A stretch of 64,000 bases of DNA. Source: Caulobacter sp. NIBR2454 (lineage in GTDB: Bacteria > Pseudomonadota > Alphaproteobacteria > Caulobacterales > Caulobacteraceae). Shown here piece by piece: positions 52,718 to 61,205 of the stretch. The notes beneath the pieces were generated by a model, which saw only the letters and a list, made by a program, of their open reading frames with translations, was not told where the DNA came from and did not search any database. The translations under genes were made by a program, and so were the position numbers. Positions within the stretch are counted from its first letter, which is position 1, and each line of letters begins with the position of its first letter. The DNA lies in NCBI RefSeq assembly GCF_027474405.1, contig NZ_CP114871.1, positions 248,001 to 312,000 on the forward strand, given 5' to 3'.

Positions 52718-53401
52718 ATGTCGACATCCACGCCGGGCGGTGAAGGCCGTCTCCGCGCCACCGTCGGGACCGAAGGCGATGATCGCATCATCGTCGAGAC
52801 TGGAACCATCGCCGTGGGCAATGGCGGCAAGGACGTGTTCGTCCTGACCTCGGCCGGCGCGAGCGGCGGGTCCGAGCGCCTGGGCGCGATCACCGACTAT
52901 GTGGCTGGCGACGATGTCCTGGATCTGACCCAGCTGGGCGCCAAGGCTTCGATTCTGGGCGAGGGTAGGATGATCGACGGCTCGACCCGTCTGTCGATCG
53001 ACTACGACGGCGACGGCCGCGAAGACGGCTATCTCTATGTCGGCGGCGCCGGCTTCATTCCGGCCGACGACAATTTCCAGTCGCCCATGCCGATCATCGA
53101 CGGCGAGTTCCACATCTTGCCCTTCCCAATGCCGGGCGACGGCGAGGTGATCGGCGGGCCGGTCAATGACGGCGAGTTCCACATTCTCCCGTTCCCGATG
53201 CCTGGCGATGGCGTCGTCGAAGATGGTGAGATGCACATCCTGCCCTTCCCGATGCCCGGCGACGGTCCGTTCCCGGTGACGGTGGGCGAAGGCGAGTTCC
53301 ACATCCTGCCGATCAACCTTCAGACGGTGCAACTCGGCCACGTCGTGATCGTCGGCCAGACCCTGACCCTGAACGACTTTGCTACCTTGATGGCGGCCTA
53401 A
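52718..53401 (+). CDS. RTX-like acidic protein with HILPFPMPGDG repeats
   Basis: 227 residues from an ATG at 52718 with AGGAG upstream. Residues about 15-125 look like the last parallel-beta-roll unit of type I-secreted proteins (VGTEGDDRIIVETG ... GNGGKDVFVLTSAG ... ITDYVAGDDVLDLTQLG ... SIDYDGDGREDGYLYVGG). Then come three copies of DGE[F/M]HILPFPMPGDG (128-142, 151-165, 169-183) and a partial fourth, EGEFHILPIN. It ends LTLNDFATLMAA, hydrophobic, as many type I secretion signals do. No N-terminal signal peptide. Repeat function is unknown to me. Confidence 0.7.
   Translation: MSTSTPGGEGRLRATVGTEGDDRIIVETGTIAVGNGGKDVFVLTSAGASGGSERLGAITDYVAGDDVLDLTQLGAKASILGEGRMIDGSTRLSIDYDGDGREDGYLYVGGAGFIPADDNFQSPMPIIDGEFHILPFPMPGDGEVIGGPVNDGEFHILPFPMPGDGVVEDGEMHILPFPMPGDGPFPVTVGEGEFHILPINLQTVQLGHVVIVGQTLTLNDFATLMAA
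53099..53317 (+). repeat. 45-bp coding repeats (HILPFPMPGDG module)
   Basis: Units at 53099-53143, 53168-53212 and 53222-53266, with a partial unit at 53288-53317. DNA differs at several third positions while the peptide is almost unchanged, showing selection on the protein module. Confidence 0.85.
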
Positions 53402-53419
53402 TCCGATCGAAGGTTTGGT

Positions 53420-53454
53420 GAAGGGGCCGAAGCCGGTGCTGCTTTGGCCCCTTC
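53420..53454 (+). terminator. Hairpin after repeat-protein gene
   Basis: GAAGGGGCC/GGCCCCTTC 9-bp stem with a 17-base loop, 18 bases after the stop. T-poor downstream. Confidence 0.55.
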
Positions 53455-53684
53455 ATACTGTTCTTGCGGGGCGCCATGGAAGTCCGTGGCGCGTCGATGA
53501 AGCACGCCGTTTTATTGGCGGATTTGTAAATCGAGCAAGGGATTGCCGATGAGCAACAAAAGGCGATGTGACGCATAAAAACGCACGCCGAAGCCTAGCC
53601 TGTTAAGTAAATCCATAGGTAGTGTGTCGTGAATCACGCGCGAGCGGCGCGGTTAGTGGCGCACGGCATACCCTGGGGGCTTTA

Positions 53685-56096
53685 ATGGCTGCGATAGTTT
53701 CAATCACCCGCGCAAGCGCGACGCCAACGTCCGACGACGCGCTGCTTTTCACTGTCACCTTCAACGCCCCGGTCCAGGGTGTTGACGCGGCGGATTTTGA
53801 ACTTGCGGCCACGGCCACTGCGGCAGGCATTATTTCCGGCGTCAGCAGCAGCGATGGCGGCACCACTTGGCAGGTATCTGTCATCGGCGTTACGGGAACT
53901 GGCAACCTCGGGCTCAACCTGAAAGCCGCCAAAACGATCACCGATCTATCGAACGTGGCGATCGATGCAGGCGGTCTGGTCGGACAAGTCTACGCCCTGG
54001 ACAACACGGGCCCCGCGGTAACGTCGGTCGCCGTCCCGGCGAACGCCACCTATCATACCGGTGAGAATCTCGACTTCACTGTGACGTTCGACCAAGCTTT
54101 CACGGTGACCGGCACGCCACGCATCGCGCTGACCGTCGGCACGTCCACGGTCTATGCGAACTATGTCAGCAGCGCCGGCAATACGGCGCTCTTCCGGTAT
54201 ACGGTGACTTCAGGAGCGGTTGATGCGAACGGGATTGAAGTCGGTGCCCTCAGCTTAAACGGGGGGACGATCAAGGATGGTCTTGGCAATAACGCCTTCC
54301 TGACGCTCAACGCTGTCGGCGTCACGACTGCGGTCCTCGTGGACGCTACCGATCCTACGGTTGCCTCGACGACAAGCCCTACGGCAAAAACCTACGTCGC
54401 AGGCGAGCATCTCGACTTCACAGTGAAGTTTAACGAAGTGGTGAATGTCACGGGGACGCCCTTCCTTGCCGTGACCATCGGCACGAGCGTAGTTCAGGCG
54501 ACCTACCTTTCCGGCACCGGGACGGACACGGTCACGTTCCGCTACACGGTGCTCGCTGGAAACATAGACACCAATGGCATCTCGGTCGCCAGCGGCATCA
54601 CCTTGAATGGCGGATCGATCAGAGATGGGCAGGGCAACCATGCCGTGGGTAGCGGTATTAGCTTCCCTGGCCTTGGTAGCGTTCTAGTCGATGCGGCTCC
54701 GCCTGCAGTGTCTTCAATCGAGCGGATCGGCCCGGAGATCACGAAGGCCGCCACCCAGCAGTTCACCGTCACCTTCTCAGAGAGCGTCACTGGCGTTGAT
54801 CTAACGGATTTCACGCTCGCTACGACCGGTTCGGCCACGGGAACGCTCAGCTCAATTTCGGGCAGCGGCTCAACCTACACGGTGACTGTCACCGGTGTGT
54901 CAGGCGATGGCGCCTTGGGTCTGAACCTCAACGGTGCCGGTACTGCGATTGTCGACTCTACGAGTGCTCCGATCGGCGGGGGCTTCACCGGTCAAACCTT
55001 CGTAATTGACAACACAGCACCGACCACGCTGACCATCGGCGCGGTGGCGACAAACGACGTCATCAGCGCAGGCGAGACAACTGGGCTCAAGATCACCGGT
55101 ACGGCAGAGGCTGAAACCACCGTACAATTGAGTTTTGGCGGTGTTGTTCGAACCCCGACGCTCACCGCGGGCAACTGGAGCTACGAGGTCACGGATGACG
55201 ATCTGCGGGCGATGGGCTCGGGCGCAGAAACTCTGAGCGTCACCGCTACCGACAAGGCCGGCAACGTCAGCGCTGCGGTCACCCGCCCGATTTCTATCGA
55301 TATCGGCGTGGTGCCTTCGGGTCCTGGGACGCCGACTACGCCTACGCCGGGAACCCCAGGCCCCAAACCGACCAGCATCGCCGATGTGGTCAAGCTAGCG
55401 CCCGCCGAAGCGACCAAGGCGGTCCTTGAAGCTGCGAGCATCATCCCAGATTCGAGCAAGGTTACCGCTGGGACGGGAACGGCGGCGACGGTCTATAAGA
55501 ACGTCAGCGACGCCTTTAGCGCCTATTCGGCCGGTACGATTACGCTGGAGCAACTGGAAGTCCGCCTCGTGGACGCCACGCTGCCGACGACTGGCGTGGC
55601 CCACGACGCCTACAAGTTCTTCACCGGCTCAGCACCGACGCCGGCGGGCATGACCTATCTGATCGATTCGCCGACCAATACATCGGACCTGACGGACGCG
55701 TACTACGGCGTCTTCACCCTGGAGAATCGGTACATCAATTTCTCGGTCAACCTGGGCAAGCTGGGTGAAGGCCGTGCAGCTTTTGAGGCCAAGTACGGGA
55801 CGATGACGTTCTCGCAGGCGGTCGAGAAAGCCTACGGTGATATCATTGGGTTCGCGAACGCCATCGGGGCAGGCGTCGATTTTGCGAAGTCACTTAGCTA
55901 CATCGAATCCCAGCGCAGTTATTTCGAAGCATTGGGTGGCGACTCGCTTGGGGCCAAAGCCGCGATGGTGGGCTATGTCCTCAGCGTGGGAAGCACGTTC
56001 CATCTTGGCAACTACTATGCGGACCTGAAGGACTATGTCCTTGACGGCGTCGTAAGCAGCGCCGGCTCGCCGGCGGCAAGCTGGGACCTTATCTGA
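53685..56096 (+). CDS. Ig-repeat surface protein with C-terminal S-layer anchor domain
   Basis: 803 residues, no signal peptide. About five bacterial Ig-like units (boundaries near residues 105, 218, 335, 445) recur with LDFTVTF, TVTFNAPVQGVDAADF and DNTGPAVTSV-type joints. A Pro/Thr/Gly linker lies at about 543-562. Residues about 565-788 match the N-terminal anchor of the RsaA-like gene at 59107: YKFFTGSAPTPAGMTYLIDS, TSDLTDAYYGVFTLENRYINFSVNLG, GEGRAAF. The end (DLI) lacks an RsaA-type secretion tail. ATG at 53685. Probably a cell-surface protein held on LPS; export route unknown. Slightly lower GC than neighbours. Confidence 0.85.
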   Translation: MAAIVSITRASATPTSDDALLFTVTFNAPVQGVDAADFELAATATAAGIISGVSSSDGGTTWQVSVIGVTGTGNLGLNLKAAKTITDLSNVAIDAGGLVGQVYALDNTGPAVTSVAVPANATYHTGENLDFTVTFDQAFTVTGTPRIALTVGTSTVYANYVSSAGNTALFRYTVTSGAVDANGIEVGALSLNGGTIKDGLGNNAFLTLNAVGVTTAVLVDATDPTVASTTSPTAKTYVAGEHLDFTVKFNEVVNVTGTPFLAVTIGTSVVQATYLSGTGTDTVTFRYTVLAGNIDTNGISVASGITLNGGSIRDGQGNHAVGSGISFPGLGSVLVDAAPPAVSSIERIGPEITKAATQQFTVTFSESVTGVDLTDFTLATTGSATGTLSSISGSGSTYTVTVTGVSGDGALGLNLNGAGTAIVDSTSAPIGGGFTGQTFVIDNTAPTTLTIGAVATNDVISAGETTGLKITGTAEAETTVQLSFGGVVRTPTLTAGNWSYEVTDDDLRAMGSGAETLSVTATDKAGNVSAAVTRPISIDIGVVPSGPGTPTTPTPGTPGPKPTSIADVVKLAPAEATKAVLEAASIIPDSSKVTAGTGTAATVYKNVSDAFSAYSAGTITLEQLEVRLVDATLPTTGVAHDAYKFFTGSAPTPAGMTYLIDSPTNTSDLTDAYYGVFTLENRYINFSVNLGKLGEGRAAFEAKYGTMTFSQAVEKAYGDIIGFANAIGAGVDFAKSLSYIESQRSYFEALGGDSLGAKAAMVGYVLSVGSTFHLGNYYADLKDYVLDGVVSSAGSPAASWDLI

Positions 56097-56120
56097 TCTC
56101 ATCTACGACTGAATTGAAGA

Positions 56121-56151
56121 ACGGCCCGGAGACCTTTCCGGGCCGTTTTTC
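56121..56151 (+). terminator. Terminator after Ig-repeat gene
   Basis: Perfect 10-bp stem ACGGCCCGGA/TCCGGGCCGT followed by a T-run. It lies against the end of the convergent glycosyltransferase gene. Confidence 0.88.
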
Positions 56152-56166
56152 TTGTCTGCAGCGGCT

Positions 56167-57468
56167 CTAGCGCGCCGCCGCGAACAGTAGGGCCAGCTTG
56201 CTCGAAAGATCGCTGATGCTCGGGTGATCCCTATCCAGGCCCAGTTGAGAAAGCCGCCAGCCCATGCGTCCGCCCACGGCGAGCAGCGGCAGGGCGTCGA
56301 TGGTGGCTTGAGCCGCGGCCTCCAGGCCTTCGGCGTAACGCTCTGGTCCCAGAGCGTCGAGCGCGTAGGCTCGCGCCTCTTCGCCCATCTTGCGTCGGCC
56401 CGCCGGATCGGCGGCGAGGCGTTCGAGCGCGGCGGTCAGTTGCGCGGGATCGACCTGCGGCTCAATCTTGCAGACCAGATCATCGGGCAGTTCGCCGTAG
56501 AAGCCGGCGTCGCAGACGATGGTCGGGCGGCCCGACAGCATGCCGTCGATCACCGAGCCCGAGGCGCCTTCCAGCACCGGACGGCGCAGGCAGGTGATGA
56601 TGTCGGCGTCGGCCATGGCCGACTCGAAGGCGTCGTCATCCACCGCGCCTTCGATCGACAGGCCGGTAAAGCCGAGTTCTGCAGCCAGCGCGGTCAGCCG
56701 CTCGCGCTCTGACTCAAGGATCGCGCCCACCAGGCGATAGCGGACGGCGGCCTTCAAGGTCTCGGAGGCGGCGATCGCCTGGATCACCTCGGCGGCGCAC
56801 TTGTTGGCATTCATCACGCCCAGGGTGACGACCACCAGCTCCCTGCACTTGCGGGCGGGCGCCGGGCCGCCGGGACGAGCGGGGCCGCACAGGGGGATCA
56901 TCCCGACCGGGCCGGGACAGACGGCTTCCAGCCGGGGGCGATAGAAGTCGGCATGGGACAGGGCCCCCATGCATCGCCGGGCGACCCATTCGGTCATCGG
57001 GATCACCTGGGCGATTTGGCCCATGTCCAGTTCCCCAGAGCGCGCGGCGCGTGCGGTGTCCAGGGCCTCAGGGCCATACACGGCCTCGATCTCTCCGTCG
57101 TGTACCTTCCAGTCCAGCTTCTGATCGTACAGCCAGCCCGAGAACAGGTTGTAGATGTAGAAGTCGTGGAACACGCCCAGCGACGGCAGGTGCTCCAGCA
57201 CCGGGAATATCCCACCATGGAACAGGTAGTTGTCGCCCACATTGACGATGGCCAGATCCACCTGCCGCGCCAGAACGGGCAGGTCCACCTTGCTCCAGTG
57301 CCGGCAGGGCAGGGTCGTGGGATGCAAAGGCGCGTCGGGATCATCGATGCTTTCGCTGCGGATGATCTGCACCTCGTGGCCGCGGGCGGCCAGCTGGTCG
57401 GCGACGGCGGCGTTCACCCGGCCGATGGCCGAGCGCTGCACGAAGGGGGTGACGATGGCGAGCTTCAC
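56167..57468 (-). CDS. GT4-type glycosyltransferase
   Basis: 433 residues. N-terminal lobe KLAIVTPFVQRSAIGRVNAAVADQLAARGHEVQIIRSE; hinge VVVTLGVMNANKCAAEVIQAIAAS; donor lobe YRLVGAILESERERL, ADADIITCLRRPVLEGASGSVIDGMLSGRPTIVCDAGFYGELPDD (E-x7-E-like). It starts at a GTG overlapping the FkbM gene's stop (GTGA), so the two are translated together. It probably builds or decorates a surface glycan; its position between two S-layer-type proteins suggests LPS. Confidence 0.85.
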   Translation of the reverse strand: MKLAIVTPFVQRSAIGRVNAAVADQLAARGHEVQIIRSESIDDPDAPLHPTTLPCRHWSKVDLPVLARQVDLAIVNVGDNYLFHGGIFPVLEHLPSLGVFHDFYIYNLFSGWLYDQKLDWKVHDGEIEAVYGPEALDTARAARSGELDMGQIAQVIPMTEWVARRCMGALSHADFYRPRLEAVCPGPVGMIPLCGPARPGGPAPARKCRELVVVTLGVMNANKCAAEVIQAIAASETLKAAVRYRLVGAILESERERLTALAAELGFTGLSIEGAVDDDAFESAMADADIITCLRRPVLEGASGSVIDGMLSGRPTIVCDAGFYGELPDDLVCKIEPQVDPAQLTAALERLAADPAGRRKMGEEARAYALDALGPERYAEGLEAAAQATIDALPLLAVGGRMGWRLSQLGLDRDHPSISDLSSKLALLFAAAR

Positions 57469-58694
57469 GCCGCGCCCAACCGCTTGGCGGCGGCCCCGCC
57501 CGGTTTGACGAAGGCGATGTTCACCGACTCCACGTCCTTCAATCCCTTGGGATCGCAGGGATAGACCGCGCCGGTGGGCTCGGCGATGGCGTAGGCGGCG
57601 TAGCCCTTGGAGGTGAAGGCCTTGAACCAGGCGGCGGGTGTGATGCCGACCCGCTCCAGATGGCTCGGCCCATATTCGGCGATGATCGCCAGATCCTTGT
57701 TGGCCTTCAGCAGGCCGTCCATGCCGGCCAGCACGTCGAGCTCGGCGCCCTCCACGTCGATCTTCACGACATCGAGCCGGGTCTTCGGGCCGATGGCCTG
57801 ATCGAGGGTGACGACCTTGACCTTCACCTTCTTGGCCGCCTTTTGCTCGTCGCCGGGCAGGGCGTAGAGGGAGGAGTGGCCAATGATCGGGCTGACATTG
57901 AAGGTCAGGGTCCCGGCCTCGCGGCCCACGGCGGTGTCGCGCAGATCCACCCAGGCCAGGCCGTTGGCCGCCGCCATCTTGGAGGCGAGGGTGCGGGGAC
58001 CCAGCTCAGGCTCGAACGCCCAGACCTTGCCGGTGTGGCCGGTCGCCCGGGCGCAGACCAGGGTCAGCAGGCCCACATTGGCGCCGACGTCGGCGACGTT
58101 CATGCCGGGCGCGATCAGCTTCTTCAAAGCCCGCCGGGTGCCGGGCTCCAGCCCGCCGGTGGTGGCGTCGGCCAGCATGAGGGTGAACAGCGGCTGGTCG
58201 CGGGGCGCCATGACGTAGCCGTCGCCCAGGCGCACGGCGATGGTGTCGACGTCATAGTCGATCAGCGGCCGGGTCTTCAGCTCGATCTCGTCGAATCGGG
58301 GGCCGAACAGGCCGGCCAGCCCTTCGATGCGGGCGTCCATGTGCTGAACAAGGGCGGTCTGGCGGGTCGCCTGGGCCGAATCGAGGCCGCGATGAACAGT
58401 CAGCATGGAGGCCTGCATGGATCGCTCCAGCCGCTCCATCTGTTCCGACAGCTCGCTGATGCGGCCGTCCACGTGCCGCAGGTGATGCTCGACCGAGGCG
58501 TTCAGATAGCGGCGGGCGTAGTGGGCGACGGGACCAAACGCCTTTCCGATCAGGCGGCGCAGAGGGTTGCGACCGCCTGCGGGCGTTTCCGGTTCGGCGT
58601 GCTGCGGCCCCTCGCGGCGAGGGCCAACGGCGGGCGGGGCCTCATGGCGCTCCATGGCGTTGCGGATCGAGAGATCGAGTCGGGCGGGCCTCAA
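57465..58694 (-). CDS. FkbM-family methyltransferase with coiled-coil N-terminus
   Basis: 409 residues. A coiled-coil region (about 60-120; VDGRISELSEQMERLERSMQASM) precedes an FkbM methyltransferase core (NVADVGANVGLLTLVCARAT, VWAFEPELGPRTLASKMAAANGL, RLDVVKIDVEGAELDVLAGM). A TTG start at 58694 has GGAG 6 bases upstream; an ATG at 58658 has none. FkbM enzymes O-methylate sugars and others. Cotranscribed with the GT4 gene. Confidence 0.85.
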   Translation of the reverse strand: MRPARLDLSIRNAMERHEAPPAVGPRREGPQHAEPETPAGGRNPLRRLIGKAFGPVAHYARRYLNASVEHHLRHVDGRISELSEQMERLERSMQASMLTVHRGLDSAQATRQTALVQHMDARIEGLAGLFGPRFDEIELKTRPLIDYDVDTIAVRLGDGYVMAPRDQPLFTLMLADATTGGLEPGTRRALKKLIAPGMNVADVGANVGLLTLVCARATGHTGKVWAFEPELGPRTLASKMAAANGLAWVDLRDTAVGREAGTLTFNVSPIIGHSSLYALPGDEQKAAKKVKVKVVTLDQAIGPKTRLDVVKIDVEGAELDVLAGMDGLLKANKDLAIIAEYGPSHLERVGITPAAWFKAFTSKGYAAYAIAEPTGAVYPCDPKGLKDVESVNIAFVKPGGAAAKRLGAA

Positions 58695-59106
58695 GGCGGT
58701 CTCCGTCGCAGAGTCTATAGAGCAGGATGCACGCGCCTAAACCCGCCCGTCCACGCGGTAAAGGCCGCAGAATCTCGCGCGGCCTATACGACACGTCCCT
58801 GCTCGCCGCAAAAGTGTGCGCTTGATGCAACACCCGCGATCTTCATTAAGTTTAACGAGAGGCTAACGCCGTTCGATGAGGCAGCGCCAAGCTTGTGAAA
58901 AATATAGAAAAACGGCCGGAACCAAGCGCTGGGCACATCGCTTATGTCGCCGTCCATGACTCGCTGAAAACCGAGCTTTCTCGGGGTGAAAGCGGCCATG
59001 TATGAAAAACGCTGTACAGAGGAAATTGCTTCCTCTATAGCACCTTTAGCCTGGCGTGGTTGATGCCGCTCCGGCGATTGCAATCTCCCCTGGAGGACAT
59101 ACCCAA
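58695..59106. other. 412-bp leader/promoter region of S-layer-like gene
   Basis: No credible gene; a minus-strand frame at 58784-59083 has no features. The right part should be the promoter and leader of the S-layer gene: AT-rich TGAAAAATATAGAAAAAC near 58900, a 7-bp hairpin at 59018-59036, and a GGAGGA ribosome site before 59107. FkbM is divergent on the left. Confidence 0.6.
59018..59036 (+). other. mRNA leader hairpin of S-layer-like gene
   Basis: AGAGGAA-ATTGC-TTCCTCT: perfect 7-bp stem about 70 bases before the start codon; a possible stabilising 5' structure. Its left arm mimics a ribosome-site sequence. Confidence 0.5.
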
Positions 59107-61125
59107 ATGGCGACCCTCGCCCAACTGACCACGGCTTACGCGACCATCACGCGCACCCAGCCGAACGCCGCCCAGACCATCATCCTGACCGATCTGGCCG
59201 CCCGCTCCACCACCGGCAACATCACCGACGCCCAAGCTTACGCCTACGTCATCAGCCAAGCGCAGTCGACGACGTCGGTCGCCGCTCTGTCGTACCAGTT
59301 CTTCACCGGCAAGACGCCGACGGCTGCTGGTTTCGACTTCCTGGTCAACAGCACGACCAACACCTCGGACCTGAACGACGCTTACTATCAAACGTTCAAC
59401 CTCGAGAACCGCTACATCAACTTCTCGATCAACCTGGGCGTGAACGGCGAAGGCCGCACCGCGTTCTCGACGACCTACGGTTCGCTGTCCTTCGCTGACA
59501 CCGTTCGCGTCGCCTACGAGAAGATCATCGGCACTGCCCAAGCTCAACAAGCCGGCATCAACGTGCAAGCCTCGATCGACAACATCATCGGTCGTCAGGC
59601 TTACTTCACGTCGCTCGCCGCTGCCGGCGCTCCGGCTGCCGACCGCGATCTGGCCACCAAGGCCGCTGTGATCGGCTACATCATGGCCGAAGCCACCAAG
59701 GCTAACGTTGGCGTGTATGTGTCGGCGCTGAACAACTTCTACACCGACGCTGTTGACGGCACCGCCAACTTCAATGTCGACCTGACCACCTCGTACGGCA
59801 CGGGTTCGGGCGGCGCTGGCGATCCGGGCGTCCCCGGTGGCGTGACCATCAACTACGTCGCGGCTACTAACGTCAGCCTGACGCAAGCCGACACCGCCTT
59901 CCGCTCGACCGACAAGAACGACGTCGTTTCGGGCGCGGCGGTCAACGCTGGCGGCGCCACCATCGACACCGCTGGCGGCAACGACAGCGTGAACGTGCTG
60001 GTCACCGGTGCGGCTACCGCCACGGTCATCAACCTGGGCGCCGGCGCTGACACCCTGACCACCACGGTCACCGAAGGCGGCACCAAGACCATCACGCTGG
60101 AAGGCGGCGCTGGTCTGGACACCCTGAACATGGTTGCTGGCGCGGCCATCACCACGACGGCGGCCACCGGCACCACCATCGCTGGCTTCGAGACCATCAA
60201 CATCTCGACCGCCGCAGGCGCCAACACCATTGACGCTGACGCCATCTCGGGCGCCACGGCCGTTTGGCACGTGGACACGACCGGTGCCACCGCTGCTCTG
60301 GTCATCAACGACATCGCTGAAGGCCAATTCCAGCTCGGCACTAAGTCGGCCGCTCTCACCACCTTCGACTTTGACGCTGGCAGCAAGACCGCCACTGTCA
60401 ACGCCGGCGGCACCTTCGGCGGCATCACCGTCACCGACGTGTCGGACACCGTGACCCTGGCTCTGTCGGGCAACAGCAGCTCGACCGCTGCTCTGACCCT
60501 GTCGTCCAAGTCGCTGGTCGTCACCGGCGGCAAGGAAGTCAACCTGAACGCTGGCGTGGTCCTCGGCGGCACCGGCAGCAAGACCGTTGATCTGAGCGCT
60601 GCTTCGGCCGCCGCTCTGACCTACGTCACCGCCGCTGGCGCTGATTCGGGTTCGACCGACACCGTCACCCTGACGGCTGGCAATGACGTCCTGAACCTGA
60701 ACCTCGACGTTGCTAAGAACTCGACGTTCACCCTGGGCGGCGGCGTTGATCTGGTCACGATCAACGATGCGACCATGGCCAACCTGACGGTCAACGGTTC
60801 GGGCGTGGCGACGACTTGGGCCAAGGTCAACGGCTTCACCGCTGACGACACCCTGAATGTCGTGGCTCTCGGCAACCACATCACGTCGGCTGCTCTGACC
60901 GCTTCGTTCATCGGTAACTCGACCCTGGAAGACTTCCTGGCCGATGCTGCCGCCGCGACGGTGGTCGCTGGTGACTTCGTGGTGTTCGAGTTCTCGGGCA
61001 GCACCTACATCTACCAAGACACCGCTGGCCTGAACGCAGTCGCCACCGGCGACGGCCTCATCCAGCTGGTGGGCGTCACCGGCCTGACGGTCGGCGCTGC
61101 CGCTACCAACGACATCATCGTCTAA
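59107..61125 (+). CDS. RsaA-like S-layer protein
   Basis: 672 residues, shorter than the ~1026 of C. crescentus RsaA. N-terminal anchor (1-230; YQFFTGKTPTAAGFDFLVNS, TSDLNDAYYQTFNLENRYINFSINLG) matches RsaA's LPS-binding end. After a Gly-rich linker (~233-245) comes a Ser/Thr/Ala/Gly/Val beta-rich body with RTX-like GGNDS and GAGADTL units, and a C-terminal tail (about 600-672; STLEDFLADAAAATVVAGDFVVFEFSGSTYIYQDT) like RsaA's type I secretion signal. No cysteine, no signal peptide, and very low lysine. Secretion would need an RsaDEF-type system, not in this window. Strong ribosome site and terminator suit high expression. Confidence 0.88.
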   Translation: MATLAQLTTAYATITRTQPNAAQTIILTDLAARSTTGNITDAQAYAYVISQAQSTTSVAALSYQFFTGKTPTAAGFDFLVNSTTNTSDLNDAYYQTFNLENRYINFSINLGVNGEGRTAFSTTYGSLSFADTVRVAYEKIIGTAQAQQAGINVQASIDNIIGRQAYFTSLAAAGAPAADRDLATKAAVIGYIMAEATKANVGVYVSALNNFYTDAVDGTANFNVDLTTSYGTGSGGAGDPGVPGGVTINYVAATNVSLTQADTAFRSTDKNDVVSGAAVNAGGATIDTAGGNDSVNVLVTGAATATVINLGAGADTLTTTVTEGGTKTITLEGGAGLDTLNMVAGAAITTTAATGTTIAGFETINISTAAGANTIDADAISGATAVWHVDTTGATAALVINDIAEGQFQLGTKSAALTTFDFDAGSKTATVNAGGTFGGITVTDVSDTVTLALSGNSSSTAALTLSSKSLVVTGGKEVNLNAGVVLGGTGSKTVDLSAASAAALTYVTAAGADSGSTDTVTLTAGNDVLNLNLDVAKNSTFTLGGGVDLVTINDATMANLTVNGSGVATTWAKVNGFTADDTLNVVALGNHITSAALTASFIGNSTLEDFLADAAAATVVAGDFVVFEFSGSTYIYQDTAGLNAVATGDGLIQLVGVTGLTVGAAATNDIIV

Positions 61126-61150
61126 GCTTCAAAGCTTTTACAAAGATGGG

Positions 61151-61182
61151 AAAGCCGGCCTTCGGGCCGGCTTTCTTTTTTT
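61151..61182 (+). terminator. Strong terminator after S-layer-like gene
   Basis: AAAGCCGGCC-TTCG-GGCCGGCTTT, perfect 10-bp stem with stable tetraloop, followed by CTTTTTTT. Confidence 0.93.
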
Positions 61183-61205
61183 GTGATCCACGCTAGTTAG
61201 GGTGC

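Noticed and set aside
53099..53317. Regular repeats considered as a CRISPR array.
   Set aside because: Units are in frame within a gene, differ at third positions and have short unequal spacers.
58784..59083. 99-codon minus-strand frame before the S-layer gene.
   Set aside because: It covers the promoter and leader hairpin of the S-layer gene and has no protein features.
59035..61017. Long minus-strand frame opposite the S-layer gene.
   Set aside because: Shadow of GC-rich Ala/Thr/Gly codons; no ribosome site or domain.
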